In this document: piece after piece, positions 13,632-27,580 of the stretch
How the letters are laid out: each line of letters starts with the position of its first letter
How positions within the stretch are numbered: position 1 is the first letter of the stretch
Source of the DNA: Camillea tinctor
Taxonomy: Eukaryota; Ascomycota; Sordariomycetes; Xylariales; Xylariaceae
Length of the DNA stretch: 64,000 nt
NCBI GenBank assembly: GCA_022578605.1
Contig: MU394086.1
Span: 186,001 to 250,000, forward strand
Reading direction: 5' to 3'
Notes under the pieces: model-generated
What the model was told of the DNA's origin: nothing
Seen by the model: only the letters and a program-made list of their open reading frames with translations
The model's database searches: none
Made by a program: the position numbers and the translations under genes

Positions 13632-14969
13632 ATGGCATTTGAAAGTAAGCCGAGACATTCGCCTTTCCTCTATGGCGAATAGACCAGACGGAAAAACTAT
13701 CCTCTGTTCAGCAGCAGCTTGCAGTAAGTAGTGACACCCTCGCAGGACTCGTACGGTTTGTCCCGCGCTCAGACGGCACCTCGATCCTCCTCGGCCAGCC
13801 CGTCGACGGGAAGGTCGACGTCGGCAAAGCGGTGCGAAATGGCGAGAAGGTCCAAGTGACCATATTCAGCGGCAACTCGGTCTTGAATCCCGGCTTACCC
13901 ACCGGCCGGATCGAGATCATTGACCGGGTTCTGTCGCCCTTGACTGCGGCCGAGGTTGGATCCATCCGATGCATCGGACTAAACGTAAGCAAAATCCTCA
14001 CCTTTTTCTTCCATATGTTATAGTATTTTAAGTTTACCCTTCTACGTTCTGGGTGTTTTATCAAATGGACAGCACGACGCGACCCAGGGACTAACGCCGG
14101 AAGCATAGTACGCAAACCATGCCAAGGAGGCCAAAATGCAGCTCCCCGATATTCCCATGATGTTCATGTAAGTCACCGCTATCTAGACCACATCTCTATT
14201 CGGGAGATGTAAGAAATCATAACAAAACCAAGCAACAACAACAAAATACTTAGACAAGGGGACCAGGAAACCATCAACGTCGCTCGCTGACCCCTGGCCG
14301 GCGCCTGTGGTCATCCCTAAGCACACACTAGAGGACGACTGCGCCGACTACGAATCCGAGCTGGCCATTGTGATCGGCCGGACTTGCAAAAACGTGAGCG
14401 AGGCGGACGCTCTGAGTTACGTGCTTGGATACACAGCCGCCAACGATGTATCCAGCCGCAAGGCGCAGCTCGCACAAAGCCAGGCCTGCTACTCCAAGGG
14501 TTTCGACGGGTCCTGTCCTTTGGGACCCGTCCTCGTCTCAGCTTCCCTCGTACCCGACCCAAGCAAGTTCGTCATCCGCGGCTTGAAGAACGGAGAGGTG
14601 ATGCAGAACTCGGAGCTTAGGTGAGACAATTTTTTCTAATGGCTATTTGCGGCTCCCATCCCTCTCACTCGCTTCACCCCCCAGAAGAATATAAGGGTTA
14701 TACGTAATATGATGATATTTGTATCACGGGTGCTAATATTTGATGCGAATCATCGCTCCAGCGACATGATTTTCGACTGCGCTAAGCTCGTGAGCTTCCT
14801 CTCGCAGGGCACTACCCTGCCTCCTGGCACGGTTATCATTACGGGTACGCCCGCCGGCGTGGGCTTCGGCAAGAACCCACCGCTCTACCTGCATGAGGGC
14901 GATGAGTTCGTTGTGGAGCTGACGCCACACGTCGGGAGCCTATATTCCGTGTTTGAGAACGAGAGATAA
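13632..14969 (+). CDS. Fumarylacetoacetate hydrolase (FAH) family protein
   Basis: Five exons (13632-13644, 13746-13984, 14109-14167, 14267-14620, 14762-14969) encode 290 residues. Open-frame inspection alone shows only fragments. Exon 1 is just 13 nt and gives the family-like start MAFERLVRFVP. Choosing the acceptor at 14108 joins RCIGLN to YANHAKEA and avoids an apparent in-frame stop. Visible motifs are the catalytic H88 and E91 in YANHAKE, the metal ligands E133 and E135 in DYESEL and D164 in NDVSSR, K181 in [11 protein letters not shown], and TGTPAGVGF near the C-terminus. This matches the FAHD1/2-hydroxyhepta-2,4-diene-dioate-isomerase branch (about 280-300 residues) rather than the longer true fumarylacetoacetases. 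Members are metal-dependent hydrolases, isomerases or decarboxylases acting on oxo-acids such as acylpyruvates and oxaloacetate. The exact substrate cannot be read from sequence. It stands alone, with no catabolic cluster nearby. Confidence 0.92.
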
Positions 14970-17900
14970 GACAGTGAAAGAGAGCTGAGCAGTAAAGGGT
15001 TTGGGAAGGGGGACATCTATTGCCATGCAATAAAGCGTATTATTATAGATACCTAGATACCTAACTAGATATTTTATGGATACCTATCACGTTCTTGTGA
15101 AGAGGATCGTGTCTCGTTTAGCTGCGTATAAACAAGTGACATCCAGATTGCTAAACGAATAGAAGTGATGCTACTATAATGAGTGTATATGCAAGCTTGC
15201 CTAGTTATTCGTCAAGTGAAAGCATATAGCTCATATGATTTAGAAAACTCGGTGCCTGTTCATAATAGCTTTGAAAGATACATCCTCCCTCTCTTTCTCA
15301 AAGAGAAAAAAAGACAATGGCCCGAACATTCCACCTCTCTAGTTTGACTTCTCATCTAGGAAAATATAACGAAAACATACTCATTTCCAACCATTCTTGA
15401 TTGACACGCTCAATATTATCTTGATTCGTAGGTCGTCTTGCTCCCAGTTCCCCTGACCCCCTCCAACGAGTTTCTCCCCCTTTCGTCGGACGCAAATTAC
15501 AGACACGACAACACATCACAGATACGGCGCTCGAGAAAGGGCAAATACCGCGGGACGCTACACTAAAACAGCGAAAAGCGCGCTGCATAACCCCCTCCGG
15601 TAGCATTATTAGCTGGCTCTGGGAGATCCAGGCCCAACATCTCTAGTTGTAAGCTTCACAGAAGACAAGCGGTATATACACTGAAATCGGTGCTGGGAAG
15701 GCCTTTACGCTACAATATACTGGTTTATAGTCTACCGCGCTAGATGGAGCCTCATTATATAACCCTTGACACCCCCCTCCTCCGTCTTACTGTTTGTGTT
15801 ACCCACCGCGGAGCATGGGTCGCGGGCTTAGCTCTGTAACCTGGGACGGATGGAAAGCTGGATGCTACGGCAAACCTTAACTAATTCCCGAATGAGGGTG
15901 TGGTCTGGGAATGAATCACTGTGTTTGGGGGCGTTCGTTTGCTGTGCTTCGAGAGTATATGTACATTTGGGGGTTATAGTAGGCACGTTAGTTGTGGCGT
16001 TGAAGGGTAATTATTGCCTACTCTCTTTTTTTTCTTTCCTCCTTCTTCTATAACTTATGTATTGTAAGTTGATGTTCTAAAAAAGGTGTTCTTTTGGGGA
16101 ATGCCGGAGGATAAATGCTTATAAGACGGCTCTAGTTACGGTCAATGAAAAAAAAAGGGATGGATAGATGGATACAGGGGCTACGAAAAAAAGAGGAATG
16201 ATAATGATGACATCGCCCCCTTAAAAAACAAACCAATAAACGCAGATTGGTCAGACTACTTGCGTCTCACGTGCGCGGTGGACTTTTGACGTTCATTGAG
16301 CCCTTAACGCAATAGTATAGAAAGAACGTCAACTATCATTTGTCGTTCTATATACGGCACACGTTCTAGAAACAACAGTACTTAGCGAATACAGTATCAT
16401 TTCTCTTTCTTTGCACTTTGAGTTCGTTTGATAAGATAATAGGTAGTTTCAACGTAGTCGGTATCCAGCTCCAGGGAGATCTCTCCCGGGGGCTGGCTAC
16501 ATCGTGCGCTGCATCGGAATCTTAAGTGTGACGTCTGCAGCTTATCATTTTTTTCCCTGATGGATCGTGCCTGACGCCACATGTCAGACCAAAGGAAACT
16601 TGCATTACTTCTCTCCTATCCAATAGCTTTGGTTATATTTATAAATTGGAGCGCATGCAGTTCGTTTCAAGAAGGAAGCCAAGACCTAAAGGAGAGAAAC
16701 AAACAATACGTCGATACGTGCAAAGTACAACACGCTATATGAATGCCTTGCTGTATTAGGATCATATATCTATATACCAAATTGAGCAGGTTTCTGGGTA
16801 GCTGGGATAATTATGAATGAGCAGAATTGGTGTAGACTGGATTTTGTGCATACATGATAGTTCATATTGAGCCTGGACATAAAAGAGGAATAGAACTAAT
16901 ATGTGAATCGATAATTCTTTGATATACTCTAGTATGTAACTTCAAGACCTATAGAAACCTCTACTATATTATCAATAAATTCGACAAGTCTGAACCATCC
17001 CGGTCGAATTGGGTAGACGAATTACATCTCGAGGCATACTATACGCTATATCACCTAACCCTAACGTGTATACAATGTGATTGTCGTCACAACATCCGAT
17101 CAACGCCGCTCCACTCCGGCGGAAGCGAATCACGGGAGACGTGTTTTTTCCTGTCTTATTACCTCGGGTCGTAAGAGGTGATGAATACAAGAGAAAAAAA
17201 GGAGAAATGCCGCGAGAGCCCCCCTCGCAACGTCGTTTGTTGTGTGGATCCACAATACGAGTTTCCGTAGAAGTCCACCCCCATTTGCAGGAACGTGGGC
17301 TATGACCCCATCTACAATCGAGGGGAGGGGGGAAGGGAGATCCATTCCTTTCACTCACCCCTCCCCCTCATCACGCTCCGGACGCAGAGGGACAACCCCG
17401 GGATGTGTGGACTTGTCGAAAAGTCTAGCCAGAATTTTGCGCTCAAAAAAGACATGAAAAGGAAAAAAAACAAGGACAAAGCTTCTTAGATACATGCGGT
17501 GTCATACGACGTAGCGGATACACCGGAGGTCCAAGTGGGTAAAAACATTTTGGAGAAACATCAGTTTTTTTTTTCGGAGACGCGGTGGTCAAATGCCAAC
17601 GCAGCATCCGGCACGGGGGAAATTTTCTTGTCGGCGAGAGCCAAAGCTCTCGACGTAAACAAGCCTATTATTTCCTCGGCACCGAGGATACCAAGCGATC
17701 CTCCCTCCTCTCTGACCTTCTCGGCATTGAAACCAAGACTTTCTATTATTATCACAAGAGCGTTGGTTGGTTTGATAAGACATTCCCTCATGGAAAATAA
17801 TCATAAGCGTCGCCTTTAAGGTAGATTTTTTTGTACTGTTCCCATTCCGTGCCGGACATGGTATCTTACTCTTCTCTATGACTACCAAGTTAGTCACTCT

Positions 17901-20900
17901 ACATACTCTGCTTTCCCGCACGTACACACATCTGATGATCTAGGCTGGGTCTTCTTCGGCCTAAACCCCTCCTTTCTCGCCAGGTTATATGCTTGAGCCC
18001 CAAGCCGGATTAAACCCATCGTCGACTAAACACGGGATTATTATAAGAAACGAGGGGTCATCCATACTTTCGAGCCCTCGACCTTCCTGAAAGTGAGGCA
18101 AGAGTGGCTTTACCCCCACCCCTAATCCCTGGGCCGCGGGAGTTGGGATAGTGATACCTACCTCTTCCCCCACGAGAGAGGTGAAAGCCATTTTCAATTG
18201 AGCAGGCGACTTTTTCCGATGTAGTTCCTCTTATTTGCCATCTGTATACTCCGGGACATATTCGGACGTGTCCTATTATAGCATAGCCCAGAATAGCCCC
18301 ATCCCACGAAGCTCTTCAGGGTGACGAGTCGTCCTGGCATCTTTTTTGGGCACGGCCAGGGGTTACCCTAGGACCTTAACTCCTAGGTTCAATCCCACCT
18401 GTCAGGGTTGAGCTGCCATGAAACCACGGGAACGCGGATTGCCCTCCGTCATGCACGCGAATCTGTGAGATGCAGTAGGTTCGTGGGCAGACCCCCCGCC
18501 TGGGACTCGCAATGTTACCCGTGTACGCCACCGGAACGGTTGACAGATCTTTTGCCTTGGGTGCTACCCGAATGCACGAAATCATGAGGCCCCTGCTTCT
18601 TGCATAGCGTGAGATGCCGATTGTTGCGGACTAACCCGAAGCCGATTATCTTAAAGTAATGTTACAGTTTCGATGCTCTGGTGGCTTTTTTGGTCTATAA
18701 TTCTACTTCGTAGGGCCAAGGACTAGTGACTACCTTCCATAATAAGTTCGATGCTGGGGCCTTCGCCGACTTGATATATGAACAAGGCCCTAGTTGAGTA
18801 GATCGTATACAATAAAAATAAAATGTGAATATATTCGAGTCGTTGTCTGAAGACACCCAGTGACTTAATCACAAGTGCGTATGGATAGTAGCTTCCATAT
18901 AGAGGGTTTAGTTGTTATCTGAGGCGGCAGTCAAGGCAATTGTGTTGATAGGAAAGCCGTAGTATGCCTTAATGTAGGAATCACACTTATAGGAAATCTT
19001 CCGGGCCTCCCGAGGGGCGCGGTATGTTAATATTCGTAGAAGGTGAGAAGAGGACATCGTACTAGCACTTTGTTGTGTGTTAAACCCCCCTATCGTTCCA
19101 AAATCGTCTTTGCTACGATTATGGGAAAGCCTTTCTCTCTCTCTTCCCGTTTCTCTTCTCTTCTTTCCGATGACTTGAGTTTGAGCCCTACGTATACCTA
19201 GAGATCTCTTGAAACCGAGATGGTGCCCTACTTGGCAACTCAAGCTTACTAGGGAAAATCGACCCGCAAAACCCCAGGATCAGGGCGTGGGATATAAGGA
19301 ACTAGGGTTCTAGACCAACGTAATCCAGTGACTTGTAATATTTGGTTTAGAACTTGTCTGGGGAGATATAGTCACGCTTTGGGATCAGTGGAAATTGACC
19401 GAGGAACCCCATGTTTGGTAGCATAGGCCTCTAACCTGGGCCTCGGAATGGAGACGTGGTATTGGCCAACCCCCGTTGAAGCCTTATATCCTTGTATAGA
19501 GGCCGTAAACAAAGGGGGATAATGTGCACTTACTACATACAATCCTACGACTAGACACGATGAAGTTCGGATAACGTATTAATAAACAGCCGAACCCTGT
19601 TAATATCAGGTATATAACGACATTAGCCGCGCCAACCCGTAGTGGGACTATGGGATTTCATTTCGAATGGCATTCGAGAATTTCCATCACATAGCGTTAG
19701 CGAGTTTGGGGGTTATTCCCAGAGTCGTCTTTCGATAATGATGTCACAGTAACGCGTATAATCTGGTAAAGCAGTTCGGTAACATGCAACGGGGCGATCG
19801 ATGACCGCTCTGTTGGATGGTAGTTTTGAGAACCCCTTTGGCCAGTTCTCTTGTTTGGTTTCGGTGGTGCAATTCCTTTCACATCCACTGGTCCCGGAGC
19901 ATGCTGCTGCTCATTACGGGGCTTAGATAAATCACGATAGGCTTCAGTTGCTGGATTTGAAAGCCAAAGCTTCTTGGACTACACTAATTGTCGGGCCACT
20001 ACTTCAAAGCTAATCGTAGCTGAGACTGAAAATTGTATACTGTGATAATGGATTACTGGGGTATGGTGGTCCAGTCTAGGTATGTGACCCCTCTTGGTTC
20101 TGAATAGGTTAAGCCGGGATAAGAACATAGATATAGCCGTGGGAACTCCTTCTTTTGGGGGGGAAATGGCTGGGAAGACAAGAAGGGAGGGGGGATCGTG
20201 AAGATTGATTGCCTAAAAATAGGTAATGAACCCCCACAGGATTATCTGTTCATGGTGATGATGGCGGTGTTGTATATTGTGTGTTGTATGTTGCATGTAC
20301 ACTACATAGCATATATGGTGTGGTATGGCGGCGGCAGTGCCTCGTCGTAATGGCGAGTCTGGGTGGCCATTGATACCCAAAGATCGCCAAGCAGAGTGGG
20401 TTCTCACCACCTTGACCACGGTAAGGTAAGGTGGTGTTGTGAAAAAGATCAGGGGAGGAGAAGGTAAGAGAGAGGTGGAGGTGGAGATGGAGATGGAGAG
20501 GGTGGGAAGTGGGAAGTGGGAAGTGGGAAAAGGGAAAAGAGGGAAAAGACGGGAAAGTCCATAAAGATGGGATGAAGTGCTGAAGTAAGTGCTGAAGCCG
20601 GGGTTTTAGCGGGTTTTAGCTTTGACCGTTGAAGATACATACCAAAGATAGTGCTACTTCCCGCTGCAAGATGCAAGTTCTGCTGGAGTGGGGAGTGGCA
20701 TCTGATAAGAGAAAGGCACAACCTGAATTGTTTGTACCGCCGCGATGGCTCAGGCGGAGCTTAAGGTTTTCTTCTGTCTGTTTGTGGGGTCTAATCTAGG
20801 AGGTAGTACCTACCTAACCTTACAATACTTAGCACCTAAGTACCTGGCATGAGATAATTCTCTAACTATGAGTTCTTTTTATCGCCCCATTGCCTTATAA

Positions 20901-23900
20901 TGAGTTATACGTCAACTAAATCATACTTAGGAGGTACATATCCTAGGTACGTATAAAAACACTGAAACAAAATGGGAAACTTTATTGATTATGGGTGATG
21001 CTGTGCACTGCACTACCTCCTCACAGACAAGATTGCCCAAACCTGACGCGATTCCTCGACTACATCACTTTCCTGCGCCTTATAGTCTCAAGGTGGCGTC
21101 AGAAAGACAAGAACCCCTAGCTATTTATAACACAAACCTACCTAGGTACCTAAGCAGCTAAGGCACTAATCATCCAACTTAGCTAGATAAAAAGCACACT
21201 ACTCATGTACTCCTTACAGAAATATTGATAGAAACTTCCAAAGTTCTCACCACATTACCTAAACTTGACATTACCCAGACTCCAGAGATGTAGTGCAGTG
21301 CTTGCTGTGTGCGATAAGGCGTTCGTTCCCCTCATCCACGCGATGAACGCCACATCTGCAGGTCGATCGACGTGTTATTACATACATACGTACACTCCTA
21401 CATACATGGAGGAGCTGCACGTGGATATACGTGTGACGTTGGCTTAAACACAACGACGGGATAGACGAAGCGACCATGTGTAGATCAAAATCTATAATAG
21501 GGACCAACCACCGAAGAGAGTGCCAGGAATTGAAGTGTGACTTAGACAAATCCCCTGCAGCATCGTACGATATCAAGTTTTAGAAGACTAAGGGTGGGTT
21601 TTTGTTTTTTTTTTAACCCAATTTTTTGTTTTCCTCCTTTGGACCTGACCTGGGGTCATCGATAAACCATGGGCGGGAGAGGTAGGTAGGCGGTTGGGAG
21701 GTGGGGAGGAGGGAAGTCGATATTCGCTGCTAACATCAAGTTCGGGTTTCTATACTGATAGAGTTATCCGCCGGTCTTAAGTGCCTATCTACTAGCGCAC
21801 GTGAAGTACCTCCATATAAGGTAACCGGTAGGTATGCAGGTCTATATAAATATGTTGTTAATTGTATGTAACATGAACCTACTATAAACCGGACTTAAAC
21901 CTTTTGTTCTGACCCAACCTACATAGTATTGATATAGTAGGTCTTAAGATAAGTTGATGCATCCATACTATGTAAATTGTATAAATACCTAGACCTATAT
22001 GCAAAGCCATGTAAGTGTAAGTCCATACCTGGTACTGCTACGCGTCAAGCCGCGTATAGTAAGTAATTCGTGAGGGAGGTAGATACATACTTTTCCCCTC
22101 ATCCCTACCTCCCGATCTGCTACCCAGTACATGTAAGTAAAGGTCCATTGAGATTTCACGGAGCCAATCCCGGCCGGTGTACAGTAGCCCGAATTGAGGT
22201 CTGGTGTTTTACCTTAGTACTTAACACTTAGATAGGTACTGTATGTACATACGGACAATACCCGACCAGGAACACAATACTAATGTAAGTGTACCTAGGC
22301 TGCTAGGCTATATCCCAGTAAGAAGTATCGACCCATCCCAGCACACGCACACTTAAATCGCCTGTAAATCGCTAGGCAGCGGGGCTGTGATACGTACATA
22401 CATGTAGGTCTCTCCCCTACATAGTACATTAGAGACGTGTATGGATCCGCTAACCGACGGGAAAGCCCTTGGAGTCGCCAAAAAGTAGTGTACAACTAAG
22501 AGTACTTTAGCGTACTACTGAATCAAACATGTACGCACAGACTAGATTTCAGGACATCCTCATGGCACTTCTCGGGGAGAACCTAACCAACTACCCTTCA
22601 ATAACCTAGTACCTAACCTAGTACCTAACCTAGTACTTTAGTGTGTACCTTAGTACCTTACTCCATCCATCCATCCATCCCATCCCATCTCCATCCAGGG
22701 GCACAGCACCAGTCCTGATACACTACACTATTATCGATCACCAAAGCCGCATCTACCTTAGGTAGTTTACACACTTTTAATCTATTTCCTCACAAGTGAT
22801 TATTTCCTTTTTCTCACTCTGGTGACTACCTACCCATGCCATAATTCATTCTTTTTTTTTTATTTCCTGCTCACCGCCCTTCAAAATACCCCATATCACA
22901 TCACTCCCAGCCCGAATTTCCTATCTCGAGGTAGCCGGTGGCCTCTGATTGGACCCATTGGCATGCGGGAGCGCTAAAAGAAGAAGAAGTGTTATTAATG
23001 ATAGCCAGCACGACGTCACTGGTTAGCCATCCCGAGCCTGTGGATTCCACTTGAACAGGGAGGACGATCGATCATCCCCAGACAGTAGTTGGGCTCCGGT
23101 GATTCGTCCCTGGCTCCTCATGTGACGAGCTGGTAATATGCGACGACGATTAGGGCCGCTCGGGGTTCACACAACCTGTTAGACTGGCTGTCTGGGCAGA
23201 CCCTCTCTGTCTCTGTCCTGCAAACCCGATGACCTCTTGGCCTATCGCTCTTCCTGATCCTGGGCGGAACGCGACCCCTTCCCGACAAGACTTGGGCGGG
23301 CGAGGCCGAGCTTCATGTACTGTAGGTAGTGTTTGCCGACGAGTAGATGTCGAGAATGGCGAGCTAGGATTTGGTCTTTCCCCATCTTCATATCCATCGA
23401 GTTTTGCAACAATTCCCGGCACCTGATCGCATTACCTTGGTTGAGGTATCTACTATCTACCCTTTCCTTGCCACCGGGTTGACGTGGGTGATTCAAGCCA
23501 CGAAGAGGGCATCTCTCTCGCTTTCTGTCTTTCCTTTCTCTTCTCTTCCCTGCTCTAAACAGTAATCACTTTCCTTCATTTTACCCTAGATTCTAGGACC
23601 CCTTCTACATCTGAATTGCTACTAGGCTTCTCGGATGAGCCACTTATTCCCGCGCTACCGCTAAGATGGTGTAGCGGATGGAACGGGACGAAGGATACGA
23701 CACTGGAAGTTTAGCGTGACAAGACTAAATATCACCTCACGTCAGAAGCAGGGCGGGGACATAGGAGACGCGGAAATGGTCTAACTTAGCTTGTCCAAAC
23801 CCGCCGCGGCATCACCCAGCGTAAGGGGATCCCAAAACCCTTAGACATCTTTTCCCGGACGATCGTCGGAGGGACCTTGTGCGCGGCTCGATACGAACAT

Positions 23901-26708
23901 CGGCGGGCTTGACTAATCATATGCAGCTTTGTTAAACCCGATGGATAGAAGTCGATAGCTCACACGGAAATTCGACTGGGACCTATTGACGCTGTCCTAA
24001 CTAACTCCAGAACCGGCGAGTGCATGGACCTGGCCTGAACGAGAGGGGGAGTGCCGTTGGAACCGAGCCAAGCTAGCTAAGACTCGAGTCTTTGGGGGCT
24101 TGGGCGGCGCACCTCGAACATTATTCTTAGCATTCTTGCCGGATCCCATCTCTATGCAGCAAGCCGCGCTCGCCGTCCGCCCAGCCGCACTCACTCAGAC
24201 TGGGTCCCGCCGCCCACGTGCTCCTCGCGGAGCATTCTGAAATGAAATATCGTAGTCAACACTACGTAGCATCTAGAGCAAAGGACACACACCTACCCTA
24301 CTGTCATAGCAGAACCAGCAAGCACAAAAGGACATGATAGACAGCAGGTAGTTACTTATATCCACGCTGACAGGATAGCATTGCATATATGATAGCTCTC
24401 ATCAGCTGATGTAAGTGTACCAGCTCGATGTCTTACAGCGATACACAGACGCCTCGCGCGCCCAGGTGCCCTATACTTGCGCTGTGCGTTTTTACTCTGC
24501 TCTGCTTTTCCCCCATGTGCCCTTACCCGTCTCGGACAGATGGGGCTCTGTTTGGTGACTCAGGTAGCCGACTGCTCTTCCACGATATGCAAGCAGCAAA
24601 TCACTTAACTAATCAAGCCCCGATTGCATGTCACTGGCAGCCGTGTGGCGGATTTTGCTATATGCGATAGGTTGAAGGATTCCGCCCGCATATATGGGAT
24701 ATTCCGATGCACACCGAGGTTCGCCGCCGTGATACGTAGACTGAATAGGGTAACCTACTAACCCCCTCCCAAAAATAATGAGGTAGGGAAAAAGAAAAAG
24801 AACATCGCGACAACGACGACAAAGACGCTGACGACGAGGCACGCACGGACTGGCATTGGTGTTGATGATAGGGTAATTAACCCGGGATCTTCGACGACAC
24901 CCCTGATAAATCGCTCCAACCTAGCTCTCTTCGACTTGCACAGGTAAATCTACTAACCGCCCCCCTCCTCCGGCCCGCTCTCTCACCATCATTGAGACCC
25001 GTCTGGTTACTAGGTTAGGAAATACCCTCTTTGGGAAGATGGCTGAAGGAGGAAATATGGTAATACGGCTAATGCATCTAGCTGCATCGTGAGCTGCCGT
25101 TGTCGTGCTGATTTCCCATGATTCTGACCAAGATAACGAACACCTCCACAGAACCCCCGAGATTATAGACAGGTATACTGGGAGTGCGTGTTGCATGGGA
25201 ATGCAATCATCCATCACCTGAGCATCTGAGCTGGCGAGGTACGCGTTTGAGGGCAATTCCTGGTCTCACACGCAGCAGGTGTATATTATAGCCTTGTTGA
25301 TGGTTGCCCGAGTTGGAATCGGCTCTATCATCTATCAATCTATCTTACATACATGGCTTAGGTAGGTATTACATGAAGCAGACAAGGCAAGGTAGGCAAG
25401 GTTGGCAAGGTTATACAGGAATTATTAAGGTCTGGTGCACATATTTCTTACGCACTTACAACACACTTATACCGATACAGACACATGGATACACAATACG
25501 TACGCTGGCATAGCGTGGCATATCGACAATACATACTCCGTACATACGTACATACATACATAACCTTACATACTCACTTACATACATACCTAATACTGAT
25601 AATACCAGGTATACAAGCTAACGTAGGTACGTACAGTACGTAACCAGGTACATGACATATCGTTTATCTATTCTAACCCCGGTGCATCACCAGTTACTAA
25701 CCTAGGTATCTAAATACATGTATGTATGGTACAATACATGTAACCTAAGTGTCTAGGAACCTTGAGGGTGGTAGCAACATGCAGCCTACTCAGCCTTACT
25801 ACTTTTCGATATCTGCATTCTCTCTTTCCCCTCCCCCCTCCCCTCTCTCAATGTTGATGTGGTTTTTTCTTTTCCTACGGCTAGGTAAATGCTTGCTGCG
25901 GCCCCCTCGGCTGGGTCTTAGCAACGCCCTGTACCACCTGTACGTACAGCACCCCTCTTTCTTGTTACCTCTATCCCCTCAGAGGGGGGCCCTCTTCGTT
26001 GCTGTCCACCCCTCATTAGTCTAAGTTGTTTTAGGCAAGTTGTAGGCCAGTATACTACCTAATAACCCTGGTTTGATGCTTAACCCCTCTGTGGTGGATT
26101 GCCCCTCCGTTATAGGCCCTATTGAGACTAGTAGAGGGCGTAAATGAAGCGTTAAGGTAGGCTTAGCTACTACATAACGTTGTAAGTTAATAACCTAGAT
26201 ATGTGGTGTACTTGGGGGGAAACTTTCCTAACTTGAGGTATATATTCAATTCATTATTATTATTCCTTTGCTTTTTTCCAATGTGCTAGTACTACACTGC
26301 AACCTATATGCTTCTCTGTTTTTTTTTAGTTCCTCCTCCCCCCACCCTTTGCCCGGCTAGGGCTTGCAAACAAGAGAAAGAAAAAAAAAGAACCAAATTA
26401 GGTTCGAAATTGTCAATTGACCTTAATCGTGATTGGTTCCAGTCAATATACTAGAATATGCACAAATCAACCTTATGTTTTGTAGATAACTTGGATAAGT
26501 CGGATCGAAGGGATGATCAGTTCTTGAAAACAATCAATGGAATTTCCCAATCTACCAACTTCCAGCCTTTTTTTTTCTGCCTCTCTTTCTCTTTCTCTCT
26601 CTTTCTCTGTCTCCTTCCCCCATCTTCTTTGTCGTTTTCCCCTTATCAATGTATCTCAAATTGACTCTTTTCTAAGTAATTTATATAACAGGCCCCCCTT
26701 TTAAAACA
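14970..26708. other. Long gene-poor intergenic region
   Basis: I found no supportable gene across about 11.7 kb. Open frames are short, open on both strands or low in complexity. The region includes AT-rich DNA (15,030-17,000 and 21,800-22,300), GC-richer pieces (17,080-17,450, 18,300-18,600, 23,000-24,250), polypurine tracts (about 20,455-20,550), pyrimidine runs (26,570-26,645) and many TAGGTA/TACCTA words (20,800-20,950, 21,130-21,155, 22,600-22,655, 25,500-25,740). No tRNA with properly spaced A and B boxes was found. Confidence 0.5.
22602..22690. repeat. CTAGTAC/CTAAC tandem words followed by a CCAT microsatellite
   Basis: CCTAGTACCTAA is repeated back to back three times with decay to TTAGTACCTTA, then a (CCAT)n tract at about 22664-22681. 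It is simple low-complexity DNA built from the same TACCTA word seen elsewhere in the window. Confidence 0.7.
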
Positions 26709-26816
26709 CTAGAAGGACACCATCGTGACCTGAATCGTGCCACCGGGATGCATGCCAACGGGATCGACGGAGTAGGTAACGTTGACGGTATCATCAAAAA
26801 CCCAGGTCTCCTTCAT
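26709..26816 (-). CDS. Possible short coding exon or microprotein (35 codons)
   Basis: The frame starts at the ATG at 26816 and ends with TAG at 26709. It reads like protein, including MKETWVFDDTVNVTYSVDP and a C-terminus PGGTIQVTMVSF, with third positions rich in C and G inside AT-rich surroundings. A possible splice acceptor (ttag) lies about 25 bp upstream on this strand, and beyond it is a TATG/TATA microsatellite that could sit inside an intron. It may be the last exon of a gene whose other exons I could not find, a relic, or a true microprotein. I do not recognise a family. Confidence 0.3.
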   Translation of the reverse strand: MKETWVFDDTVNVTYSVDPVGMHPGGTIQVTMVSF

Positions 26817-26865
26817 TCTGGCCCTATGCTGGGTGCTGGAGCTAACCGGAGGTATGTATATGGTT

Positions 26866-26966
26866 ATGTATGTGTATATATATATATATGTATGCATGTA
26901 TGTATATATGTACGTGTATATGTACGTATATATGTACCTTATGTAGGTATGTATGTATGTACGTAT
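26866..26966. repeat. TATA/TATG/TACG microsatellite
   Basis: This is about 100 bp of alternating (TA)n, (TATG)n, (TACG)n and (TATGTAGG) units. Long open frames in several phases here (rich in Tyr, Thr, Ile and His) are artefacts of the repeat. Confidence 0.85.
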
Positions 26967-27571
26967 TGTCAAGATGCACGATTTTGTTGCCCCATGTCTC
27001 CCCCCCCTTTTTTCTTTTTAGTCTTTGGCCCTTGTTCTTTTTTTTTTTAGTGTCTTTTCTAAGATATGGTTTTTTTTTTCCCACACTAAAAAACCAAAAA
27101 AAAAAAAAAAAAACCTAAGAACATGTAGACTAGGGACTATGCACGTACCTCTTTTGCACTTGTGGTACCTACATATGTACTGTACCTCATAATTTATCGT
27201 TTTTATTTTATTCTAGTGAATTAAATCATTTATTATCTATTATTTTTATTATTTTTTTTTTCTCTTTATTCTTTTTTTCTCAATTCATCAACCCCCCCCC
27301 CCCCCTCTCGATCTCTCTCTCCTCTTCTCTATGTATCCATCCCACACCCATTATTATTCTCCTATTCCTGCCTTATTTTTCAAACCCCTGTTCTTCTTAG
27401 TCTGACCTGACAGGGGAGCGCCTCGTGCTGTACAACCCATCAGTCTTTCTCTATCTAGCTTTCACTAGGCATCCCATTGAATGTGTAGATATAAAGTTGG
27501 CGCCATCCCAAGTTTGCCCGTCTTGCTTCCCAAGCCATCCATCATCGTCACCTCTCTTCTCTTACCACGCC
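26967..27571. other. T- and C-homopolymer-rich spacer
   Basis: Long T, A and C runs (27000-27120, 27240-27305) and pyrimidine-rich DNA lead into the promoter of the 28052 microprotein. No gene was seen. Confidence 0.5.
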
Positions 27572-27580
27572 TATATAAAA
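27572..27580 (+). promoter_or_regulatory. TATA box of the 28052 microprotein gene
   Basis: TATATAAAA lies in a pyrimidine-rich setting, followed by CT-rich sequence typical of strongly expressed fungal promoters. From here to 28051 (about 470 nt) there is no ATG on the plus strand, consistent with a transcribed leader. Confidence 0.5.

Noticed and set aside
14050..14108. Apparent in-frame stop in the FAH-family gene (GGA CTA ACG CCG GAA GCA TAG)
   Set aside because: Using the acceptor at this TAG (ends 14108) joins RCIGLN to YANHAKEA, which is the family sequence; the stop is intronic.
18385..18412. tRNA T-arm-like GGTTCAATCCCA
   Set aside because: The flanking bases do not form a T stem, and no A box or acceptor stem is present.
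23150..23496. Overlapping 65-90-codon frames on both strands in GC-richer DNA
   Set aside because: Equally open in opposite directions, with no codon bias or recognisable motif.
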